Shown: piece after piece, positions 25,205-31,929 of the stretch | Layout: each line of letters begins with the position of its first letter | How positions within the stretch are numbered: the first letter of the stretch is position 1 | DNA from: CAJXNP01 sp050305935 | Lineage (GTDB): Bacteria; Bacteroidota; Bacteroidia; Cytophagales; Cyclobacteriaceae | Assembly: GCA_050305935.1 (NCBI GenBank) | Contig: JBNLGG010000049.1 | Location: 1 to 31,929, forward strand | DNA: 31,929 nucleotides | Direction: 5' to 3' | The notes under the pieces: model-generated | The model's input: the letters and a program-made list of their open reading frames with translations, nothing else | The model's database searches: none | What the model was told of the DNA's origin: nothing | Position numbers and translations under genes: made by a program

Positions 25205-25240
25205 GGATGGATTTTTTAGAAAAATCCATCCTCTTTTTTT
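25205..25240 (+). terminator. rho-independent terminator
   Basis: GGATGGATTTTT, a three-base loop region, AAAAATCCATCC, then TCTTTTTTT. It ends the acyl-CoA dehydrogenase-like transcript, 41 bases after its stop. Confidence 0.85.
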
Positions 25241-25292
25241 ATAGTTGTTAGAGTGACTTTTTGAGGTAAGTCGCAATAGTGAAAAACCCAGC

Positions 25293-26048
25293 TTATTTCA
25301 AACTAAATGCTTCCAGGAAACTCTTTTTTCTATCGGGAGCAACTTCAAGTTGTGTATTATTTTCCATCGTGACATATCCACCCTTCCCTTTTGTATATCG
25401 CCTGACATAGGCGAGGTTGATCAGGTGAGAGCGATGTATTCTTAAAAACTGAAAATCATTCAACAAATCATCAAAGAATTTCAAGGTCCGACAAATAAGA
25501 AGTGATTTGCCTTCTTTGAAATGAAAACGAGTAAAATTATCCTCTGCCTGGCAATAAATGATTTGTGCGACGGGTACAATTTCAAAACCCTCCAGAGTGG
25601 GTAGCATAATTTTCTGATCATTCCTGGCGGCAGATCGAATATTATCCAAAAGGATCTGCGAATGCTGAATATAATTTGCCTTTTGTTTTTCCTCCCTGAT
25701 TTTAGAAACAGCCTGAATCAACTCATCAATATCAATCGGCTTGAGTAGATAATAGGCCGCGCTTTGATTCAATGCCCTGATGGCATAGTTGTCAAATGCA
25801 GTAACAAAAATCGTTTCAAAGGTAACCTGATTCACCTGGTCCAATAGATCAAACCCATTGCCATAGGGCATTTCAATATCTAAAAAGACAATATCAGGAT
25901 CATGTTGTGCGATCATATCCAAGCCTGTTTTTACTGATTCGCCAAATCCACAAACTTTCACCTTCGGACAGTATTTAGTCAGATAATTATACAGGATATC
26001 CCGGCTATCCTTTTCGTCATCAATAATAACAGCTTTCAATTTATCCAT
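25293..26048 (-). CDS. LytTR-family response regulator
   Basis: A 251-residue protein. Receiver domain at about 3-120 with IIDDEKDS (Asp10, Asp11), phosphoacceptor Asp57 in VFLDIEMP, a T-A motif (FVTAFDNYA) and Lys in LLKPID. LytTR DNA-binding domain at about 145-250: EGFEIVPVAQIIYCQAEDNFTRFHFKEGKSLLICRTLKFFDDLLNDFQFLRIHRSHLINLAYVRRY. It overlaps the kinase gene by eight bases, so both are made from one transcript. LytTR proteins bind direct repeats with about 21-bp period; such a repeat lies at 28070-28099 in the promoter gap of this operon. Confidence 0.92.
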   Translation of the reverse strand: MDKLKAVIIDDEKDSRDILYNYLTKYCPKVKVCGFGESVKTGLDMIAQHDPDIVFLDIEMPYGNGFDLLDQVNQVTFETIFVTAFDNYAIRALNQSAAYYLLKPIDIDELIQAVSKIREEKQKANYIQHSQILLDNIRSAARNDQKIMLPTLEGFEIVPVAQIIYCQAEDNFTRFHFKEGKSLLICRTLKFFDDLLNDFQFLRIHRSHLINLAYVRRYTKGKGGYVTMENNTQLEVAPDRKKSFLEAFSLK

Positions 26049-28005
26049 GGTTATTGATGGGTATTCTAATGGTAACTATGGTTCCTTCACTCGTATTGGC
26101 GTCCAGATCTTCCACAGAGACCTCATAGTGGGTTTTATATATCTTATTTAAGATCTTTAATCGCTCCTCGATATTTTTCAGCCCTTTGGAATGATGTAGC
26201 TTTTGATTTTCAGTTTTAAGTGCCAGTGATTTTTTCCTTCCAATACCGTCATCCACAACCGTTACCACCAGCATGTGATCCAATTGTCGGAATTCAATTT
26301 TGAGATCGCCAAACTCCTGCTTATAGCGTAATCCATGCCAAACCGCATTTTCAATATATGGCTGGATGAGCATGGGCGGAACCTGAATCAGATCCGGATC
26401 TATGTTTTTCTCCATTTCGACAGAATAATCAAATTTTTCCCGAAATCGATATTGTTCCAGTTTTAAATAAAGATCAATTATTTCTTTCTCCTGTCGGAGG
26501 GTGATAAAGTCTTCTTCGCTATGATCCAACACTAACCGCATGAGCTTTGAAAATTCCGATAAGAATTTATTGGCTGCCCGTTCATCATTTTGGGATATAA
26601 ACTGATTAACTGAATTTAAGGCATTAAAAATAAAATGTGGATTCATTTGGCTCCTCAGTGATTTCAATGCCAATAGCTGATTAGCCATTTGACTGGCACG
26701 TGCATTTTTATAAATAAAATAAGAGGTGATCGCTAAAATGAGCATCAGGAAGACCAAACCATAAATGATAATGCGTTGCCGGGCAATCATAGACTGTTCC
26801 AGGGATCTTCTTGTTTCTAAAAGCTGATATGACTGTTCACCAATGGTAAAATCCCTTGTTTGTTCCTCGATTTTTTTCTGCTTTCGGATGATCTCGGTTC
26901 TTGACAACAATTGGCTATCTTTTTCGTGCAACAGGTTTTCAGTGACATTGCCATACAACTTATAATAATGCATGGCATTTTGATGGTCACCATCATTTCG
27001 GTAGGCATCAGCTAATGATAAATAAGCATCAGCCTTATCCACATTATCGCCTATGGAATCAGCGATCATTACAGCTTCCTTTAATTCATTTATTGCCCTC
27101 TCCTGAGAGCCTGTTTCTGCCAGTAACTCCCCTAGTTCTACTTTCTCCTTTGATAAGTCCTTTAAATTGTTGGAACTGATTTTTTGCTGGATATTTTGTG
27201 ACCTAAAATCGATTTCTTCCTGGTATCGATTTTGACTTCTAAGATTCCTGCTAATTTCATCCTCTGCTTTTGATTTATAAGATACACCCGCCTCCGGAGT
27301 TGTGTTTTCATCTCGATCCACTTCAGCCTCCTGAGTCATTCCTTTTCCAAAAGCCTCCTGCGCTTTTTCTAATTCGTTCATGCGTGCATAAATGCGTGCC
27401 TTCTGATTCTGAATTTCGGGGTAAGACTTTCGTATCTTTCTGCCCTGCACAACTTTTTCTGCTTGTTCGGTGTAGGAAAGTGCCTGTTGGTAGTTTCCCT
27501 GTAAAAAATATGCTTCAGATATTTTTAATAGAGCAGCTACCTGAATATCAGGATTTTCAGCTATTCGTAATAGGGATTGAAAACTTGAAATTGCCTGATT
27601 ATATGCAGCAACCTCCAGATAGGCATTTCCTAGTCCTGATAAAGATTGAATCGTTTCTTCCGTATAATCTTTCTGACTACTGAATATCACATATGCTTTT
27701 TCATAATAAGTAGCTGCCAAATTCCATTCATGAATATTTTCATTGATGACGGCCATCAAGAGGTAACACCTGGCTTCATGGATGATATCCTTATTTGCTA
27801 TGCTGGAAGACAGTGCATCTTCCAATACATCCAAAGCCTTGGAGGGATTCTTTAGATAAATGCTCTCAGCTTCGTCCAATAGAGTAGCCGACTCCACGGT
27901 TTTATTACTTGAGGACATTTTCTTTTCCTTGTCCTGTGCCTGGCAGAAATATCCTATGAAAATAAAAACCATCAGTAATAGAGCTCTTCGCATCTCCATA
28001 TTCAT
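26041..28005 (-). CDS. LytS-type sensor histidine kinase with TPR sensor region
   Basis: A 654-residue protein. Signal peptide or first helix (RALLLMVFIFIGYFCQAQ), then about 350 residues of TPR-like repeats (AATYYEKAYVIF, AYNQAISSFQSLLRIA, NYQQALSYTEQAEKV) on the outside, a coiled region, one membrane helix at about 410-430 (IIIYGLVFLMLILAITSYFIY) and a His_kinase (LytS/YehU) domain with phosphoacceptor His457 in QMNPHFIFN and a HATPase_c end (IENAVWHGL, DDGIGRKKS, GLKNIEERLKIL). TPR-carrying periplasmic sensors of this type are common in Bacteroidota; their signals are mostly unknown. Partner of the LytTR regulator. Confidence 0.9.
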   Translation of the reverse strand: MNMEMRRALLLMVFIFIGYFCQAQDKEKKMSSSNKTVESATLLDEAESIYLKNPSKALDVLEDALSSSIANKDIIHEARCYLLMAVINENIHEWNLAATYYEKAYVIFSSQKDYTEETIQSLSGLGNAYLEVAAYNQAISSFQSLLRIAENPDIQVAALLKISEAYFLQGNYQQALSYTEQAEKVVQGRKIRKSYPEIQNQKARIYARMNELEKAQEAFGKGMTQEAEVDRDENTTPEAGVSYKSKAEDEISRNLRSQNRYQEEIDFRSQNIQQKISSNNLKDLSKEKVELGELLAETGSQERAINELKEAVMIADSIGDNVDKADAYLSLADAYRNDGDHQNAMHYYKLYGNVTENLLHEKDSQLLSRTEIIRKQKKIEEQTRDFTIGEQSYQLLETRRSLEQSMIARQRIIIYGLVFLMLILAITSYFIYKNARASQMANQLLALKSLRSQMNPHFIFNALNSVNQFISQNDERAANKFLSEFSKLMRLVLDHSEEDFITLRQEKEIIDLYLKLEQYRFREKFDYSVEMEKNIDPDLIQVPPMLIQPYIENAVWHGLRYKQEFGDLKIEFRQLDHMLVVTVVDDGIGRKKSLALKTENQKLHHSKGLKNIEERLKILNKIYKTHYEVSVEDLDANTSEGTIVTIRIPINNHG

Positions 28006-28069
28006 TATCCGGACAATTTATCAATAAATTTTTAATTGGAATTCACCTGATTTCATTGAAAATCGTTCC

Positions 28070-28099
28070 TCACTAAGTGAAATCTGTGGTTCACTAAGT
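28070..28099. promoter_or_regulatory. 9-bp direct repeat TCACTAAGT, 21-bp period
   Basis: TCACTAAGT occurs at 28070-28078 and 28091-28099 with a 12-base spacer. The gap is shared by the LytTR/kinase operon and the divergent VWA gene. Two direct repeats one helical face apart are the known geometry of LytTR binding sites. Confidence 0.55.
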
Positions 28100-28180
28100 C
28101 ATCCGGCACCCTCCCTCATTGTAACTATTTTATAAAATAATATCAATCGAAATTGAGGGGGTAATTAAAATTGAACAATC

Positions 28181-29374
28181 ATGAAAAAATCCATTAGACA
28201 AATTTTTATTTTGAGGATATCAGCACTTTCACTTATCCTGATTACTATTTTTTCTTCTTGTAGTTCTGCGAATTCCAGGACCGAGGCTCCGGAAGTAGAA
28301 CTGAAACATGTACATCAACCGCAGCCTGCTTCCAAACAAAGTATCATGCTCGCTCTATTGCTGGATACAAGCAATAGCATGGATGGTCTGATTGACCAGG
28401 CAAAATCGCAACTGTGGACGATCGTTAATGAACTCTCCGCAGCTAAGTGTGATGACGGCAGTCGGCCGGATATTCGGATCGCCCTGTATGAATATGGAAA
28501 CAACAACTTGCCTTCTTCAGAAAATTACATTCGAATGGTCAGTCCTTTAACAGATGATCTGGATGAGATCTCCAATAAATTGTTTGCACTCACCACGAAT
28601 GGTGGTGATGAATTTTGTGGAGCCGTCATTCAATCCTCTTTGCACCAACTGGACTGGTCGGAGTCAAAAGCAGATTTAAAAATGATTTTCATAGCTGGAA
28701 ATGAACCTTTTACCCAAGGGAATATTTACTACAAAACCGTCTGTGAAAAAGCCAAAGAAAATGATGTGGTCGTAAATACAATATTCTGCGGCAATTACCA
28801 GGAAGGGATACGTACCCAATGGAAAGATGGAGCTGACATTACCGGGGGGACCTATATGAGTATAGAACAGGATCAGAAAACCGTATTTATTTCTACACCT
28901 TTTGATGATAAAATCGACGCGCTTAACACACGGTTAAACAATACATATGTCTATTATGGATCAAAAGGCAGAAGCAAAAAAGAAATGCAAATGGAGCAGG
29001 ACGCCAATGCCGAGTCCTACGGTCAGGCAAATAAGATTAACCGGGCAATTTCTAAAAGCTCGCATGCTTATAAAAATTCTTCATGGGACCTGGTAGACGC
29101 TTATAAGGACGATGAAGATGCGATCGAAAAGCTAGATGAAAACTATTTGCCTGAAGAAATGAAAAGTATGAATGACCAGGAAAAGAAAAAATTCGTGGAA
29201 GAAAAACTGAGCGAACGTCAACACATCCAACAGGAAATCCAGGAATTAAATAAAAAGCGAATGCAATACATTTCAGATAATAAACCTCAGGCAGAAAACG
29301 AGAATATGCTGGATGAAGCGATGATCCGGTCAATTAAAAGCAAAGCCAATACGAAGAATTTGAGTTTCAAGTAA
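28181..29374 (+). CDS. VWA-domain lipoprotein
   Basis: A 397-residue protein with a lipoprotein signal ending IFSSC (Cys27). A von Willebrand factor A domain spans about residues 50-235: MIDAS motif DTSNSM (Asp62, Ser64, Ser66), then YEYGNNNLP, the threonine-containing LTTNGGDEFCG and a late MIFIAGNEPF strand. The C-terminal 140 residues are strongly helical and charged (EEMKSMNDQEKKKFVEEKLSERQHIQQEIQELNKK). VWA lipoproteins usually bind metal and a protein partner at the membrane. It is divergent from the LytTR operon and shares its repeat-bearing promoter gap. It ends at a strong terminator. Confidence 0.85.
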   Translation: MKKSIRQIFILRISALSLILITIFSSCSSANSRTEAPEVELKHVHQPQPASKQSIMLALLLDTSNSMDGLIDQAKSQLWTIVNELSAAKCDDGSRPDIRIALYEYGNNNLPSSENYIRMVSPLTDDLDEISNKLFALTTNGGDEFCGAVIQSSLHQLDWSESKADLKMIFIAGNEPFTQGNIYYKTVCEKAKENDVVVNTIFCGNYQEGIRTQWKDGADITGGTYMSIEQDQKTVFISTPFDDKIDALNTRLNNTYVYYGSKGRSKKEMQMEQDANAESYGQANKINRAISKSSHAYKNSSWDLVDAYKDDEDAIEKLDENYLPEEMKSMNDQEKKKFVEEKLSERQHIQQEIQELNKKRMQYISDNKPQAENENMLDEAMIRSIKSKANTKNLSFK

Positions 29375-29378
29375 TAAT

Positions 29379-29427
29379 AAAAAAAGAACGGCGCGCATCA
29401 TGGACGATGTGCGCCGTTCTTTTTTTA
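29379..29427 (+). terminator. strong, near-symmetrical rho-independent terminator
   Basis: Starts five bases after the VWA stop. An A-run, AGAACGGCGC-GCATC, a six-base loop, GATGT-GCGCCGTTCT and a T-run form a long stem. A-run and T-run on both sides mean it could end transcripts from either direction. Confidence 0.9.
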
Positions 29428-29532
29428 CAGCCATTTTTTTACGACTGAAAATAAAACTGAAGAATTCAATTGTAATATGCTGAAGCCGCTACCAGATCCG
29501 GCAATCCTGAATTTCCTATCCTTTTTTTTAGC

Positions 29533-30420
29533 TTAATCGACCAATGTTAAAAATTGCTCCTCGTTGATGATCTTAATAGGCAGGCCCCTTTCCTCAATGT
29601 ACTTTTCTGCCGTGGTCAATACCGCCGTTTTATGCTCCATGTTGTCGCCAATCACCACATAATCTGTTTTCAGGGTCACATTGTTTTTTATCTCTCCTCC
29701 CCTCGATGTTATCTTATCAACTCCATATTTTCGCTCAAACTTTGCCAACTCACCGGTAAAAACAAACAATTTACCTTTGATATCGACTTTCTCTATGTCA
29801 ACCTCGGTCTCTAATTGCGATCCGGCCACCTCATACTTATTGAGTTGATCGGAGTCATCAATTTTATGCGGAATGGTGCCAATATTGCCATAAAGAATGT
29901 ATGGGTCGGAAATGTTTTTTGCCCTGCAATATTTAAGAATTGCTACCGCAATGGCTTTGCCTTCAGCCACTGCATCGTGTTGAACGTAGTCAATCGAATA
30001 GTAATCGGCCAGTGCCTTCAATTCCTTATTCCCCAGTCCCAGCAATTCGCTTAATAGATTTGTATCCAACATTTTAAATTCAGGCATATGAAGACCATTT
30101 TTTTCAGCATACAATCTGAAGGCATTGTATACCACATCCATATTGTGAGCCGCCACGTACCGATCCGCCAGTAAGCTTGAGATGCGGTCCCAATACTTTT
30201 CCAGGACTTGCTTTCCCTCTATCATTGCGGAGGAAATCCCATGGTAACGGGTATAGGAAAAATCATCGCTCTCCGGATCCACATAGGCATGGACAATTTT
30301 GTGCAACAGGCCATTCTTTATCTCAGTTATGGCAAACTGGCATATGCTAAGCGGCGAAGGATTTGCCAACTCAATATTTATGATGAAAAAATCCAGTCCT
30401 TCTTTGTAATTGGGATTCAT
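29533..30420 (-). CDS. degenerate DnaQ-like exonuclease domain fused to a BRCT domain
   Basis: A 295-residue protein. The N-terminal half (about 8-175) follows the DEDDh exonuclease fold seen in many exonuclease-BRCT proteins, but key residues differ. Motif I reads FIINIEL (Asn15 in place of the usual Asp, Glu17 kept). Motif II reads AAHNMDVVYNAF, without the Asp of the usual HNxxFD. Motif III reads HDAVAEG, with Glu where Asp is expected. The C-terminal half is a BRCT domain (about 215-295): KLFVFTGELAKFER, ITSRGGEIKNNVTLKTDYVVIGDN, TTAEKYIEERGLPIKIINEEQFL. It is probably a DNA-binding or nick-binding protein with weak or lost nuclease activity. Standing alone, with no neighbouring repair gene in the window. 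Confidence 0.75.
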   Translation of the reverse strand: MNPNYKEGLDFFIINIELANPSPLSICQFAITEIKNGLLHKIVHAYVDPESDDFSYTRYHGISSAMIEGKQVLEKYWDRISSLLADRYVAAHNMDVVYNAFRLYAEKNGLHMPEFKMLDTNLLSELLGLGNKELKALADYYSIDYVQHDAVAEGKAIAVAILKYCRAKNISDPYILYGNIGTIPHKIDDSDQLNKYEVAGSQLETEVDIEKVDIKGKLFVFTGELAKFERKYGVDKITSRGGEIKNNVTLKTDYVVIGDNMEHKTAVLTTAEKYIEERGLPIKIINEEQFLTLVD

Positions 30421-31018
30421 AGCGGGCGCGTTTTAGGTATAAAAATTTCTTTTATTATATAATCAATTACTAAACTACTAAATTCCTTTAAATCCTCCAG
30501 TAAAATCCATTTCTCCCTTGTACTTTCCCTCTCATCTCCCTCCAGACTCCGGGGCAAATTTGGAATGAAGGTCATTTCTGTGAACGATATCGAAGTTATC
30601 TTGTCTAATATATAACATCTTGTTAAAATCGAATGATATCCGCAGATTAAGAATTTACCCGGTCTTTTTTCCAGTGAATAGATAACTAATCAAAAAATCA
30701 AAAATCAGGTCAGTGTAAAAATTCAACTTATGTACCCCTGTAAATCAGGTTTTTTTTGAAAAGATGTCAGCAAAATTCTGGTTTTCAAAGAAAAGAGGCA
30801 TTCAGCCCAATTATTCTGCAAACGATTGCAAAGTATAAAGAACAATATTTTATCCTTCACAGATGAAAAACCACCCCCTCCAAGTAGAAATTTAACCATT
30901 CATCTCCTGCCAACAACCTTATAATTCCATCTACTGATTTTGGCCAAATCGCTTTTTCTTTTCGTGAGTAAATGCTTTTTTAGTATAGTATCAATAAAAA
31001 ATAAGAACTATTATCCTT
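30421..31018. other. 598-base AT-rich gap without a supported gene
   Basis: Divergent gap between the BRCT gene and the GH97 gene. It is AT-rich with short A- and T-tracts. A 24-codon ORF near 30765 and a 60-codon ORF near 30940 show no protein character; the latter overlaps the GH97 start in another frame. No palindromic operator or TAnnTTTG box was convincing. Confidence 0.4.
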
Positions 31019-31929
31019 ATGAAATATCACGCTATTTTCACCCTCTTCATTGCTTCAATTTTGCTCGGTTCATGTCAAAAGGAGAACTTGGGTTTAAAGG
31101 TCTTCTCTCCGCAAAACATTAATTCTATCAGCTTTGGCCTTGCTGTGGATGGAAGGCCTTACTATTGGGTAGAGCATCTTGGCCAAACAGTGGTCGACAC
31201 TTCCTTTATGAGCTTTGATTTCAAGGATCAACCTCACCTGGGTAACACATTAAAGATCATTGGATCTACATCTACAGAAACAAATGAAACCTGGGAGATG
31301 CCCTGGGGCGAGCAACGCAGTGTCGTAAACCACTACAATGAATTGATTGTCAATCTGGAAGAAAAAGAAGCGCCAAATCGGAAGGTGAATATTTACTTCC
31401 GTTCCTACGATGACGGCATTGGCTTCCGGTATGAGTTTTTACCACAGGAAGGAGTTGACTCGATCATCATCACCGATGAAAATACCGAATTTCAGCTCAT
31501 GGGTGATCATATGACCTGGTGGATTCCCGGAGATTGGGACATCTATGAACACTTATACAATACATCCAAAATTTCTGAAATCGATGCGATAGCCAAAAGG
31601 AATCATCCAAATCTTGGCCAAACATATATACCCGAAAACGCTGTTAATACGCCAGTGACTATGCGAACCGCGGATGGACTTCATATTAGCTTTCATGAAG
31701 CCAATCTGACAGACTACTCGGGCATGACTCTGAAAGTTGACAAGGAAAACTTTAAACTAACCAGCGAATTGGTAGGATCAGAGAGAACAGGATACAAGGT
31801 AAAACGGGCACTGCCATTTAAAACTCCATGGAGAACTATTCAGATAGGAGAAACAGCAGGAGATCTCATTGAATCGCGACTGATCGTGAACATGAATGAA
31901 CCAAACAAACTGGGTGATGTAAGCTGGTT
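31019..31929 (+). CDS. GH97 family glycoside hydrolase lipoprotein (5' part)
   Basis: ATG at 31019, open to the window edge (303 codons). A lipoprotein signal ends LLGSC (Cys19). The N-terminal beta-sandwich domain of GH97 follows: ISFGLAVDGRPYYWVEH, then WEMPWGEQRSVVNHYNELIV, YFRSYDDGIGFRYEFLP and the domain-end signature PFKTPWRTIQIGETAGDLIES with MNEPN. Known GH97 enzymes are calcium-dependent alpha-glucosidases (SusB) or alpha-galactosidases; the catalytic barrel lies beyond the window so specificity cannot be called. It should act in the periplasm or at the inner face of the outer membrane. No SusC/SusD gene is visible upstream. Confidence 0.92.
   Translation, partial: MKYHAIFTLFIASILLGSCQKENLGLKVFSPQNINSISFGLAVDGRPYYWVEHLGQTVVDTSFMSFDFKDQPHLGNTLKIIGSTSTETNETWEMPWGEQRSVVNHYNELIVNLEEKEAPNRKVNIYFRSYDDGIGFRYEFLPQEGVDSIIITDENTEFQLMGDHMTWWIPGDWDIYEHLYNTSKISEIDAIAKRNHPNLGQTYIPENAVNTPVTMRTADGLHISFHEANLTDYSGMTLKVDKENFKLTSELVGSERTGYKVKRALPFKTPWRTIQIGETAGDLIESRLIVNMNEPNKLGDVSW

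Noticed and set aside
1..31929. CRISPR arrays, tRNA or rRNA genes, insertion sequences
   Set aside because: No regularly spaced repeats, no cloverleaf-like sequence and no transposase-like reading frame were seen on either strand by eye.

Overview
The window looks like chromosomal DNA of a member of the Bacteroidota, probably Cytophagia-like. The evidence is a LytS/LytTR pair with a TPR-containing kinase, an AraC/TolB-like/TPR membrane regulator, a GH97 (SusB-type) glycosidase, an OmpA lipoprotein-type envelope gene, a HAMP/GAF/PAS sensor, and promoters with a TAnnTTTG -7 box. Gene density is moderate, no tRNA, rRNA, insertion sequence or CRISPR array is visible, and several 300-640 base gaps hold only decayed or regulatory DNA.

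Region 1 (1-8110). A membrane-anchored HAMP/GAF/PAS/PAS sensor runs off the left edge. Next comes an envelope-enzyme island: a 40-residue membrane peptide, a membrane-associated alpha/beta hydrolase and a protein with an L,D-transpeptidase-like His/Cys core plus a PG_binding_1 domain on the plus strand. Facing them on the minus strand are a membrane protein of unknown function and an unusually long M19-type metallodipeptidase. Three copies of a 20-bp palindrome, AATACC-N8-GGTATT, precede the three apparent transcription units of this island, so they look like one regulon. The convergent junction is filled with REP-like hairpins. This island is the best candidate for an undescribed system.

Region 2 (8110-13805). 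After a DUF1801 gene comes a membrane-bound one-component regulator (AraC HTH, one membrane helix, TolB-like domain, TPRs) and then a sulfur operon: a Tat-exported DsrE-like protein, a second exported DsrE-like protein, a diheme TsdA-type thiosulfate dehydrogenase and a TauE/SafE exporter. The promoter gap of the operon carries an 8-bp direct repeat with 21-bp period and two palindromes.

Region 3 (14106-23930). Mostly envelope genes: an LpxL/HtrB-type acyltransferase, a secreted beta-barrel-like protein, a PAS-LuxR regulator, a GT39-like glycosyltransferase, a two-gene operon of an OmpA-domain protein and a secreted protein of unknown function, and an exported YHS-domain protein divergent from an AraC regulator.

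Region 4 (24025-31929). An acyl-CoA dehydrogenase-like flavoprotein, a LytTR response regulator with its TPR/His-kinase partner, a divergent VWA lipoprotein with a perfect 9-bp direct repeat (21-bp period) in the shared promoter gap, a BRCT protein carrying a degenerate DnaQ-like exonuclease domain, and the 5' part of a GH97 alpha-glucosidase-type lipoprotein that runs off the right edge.
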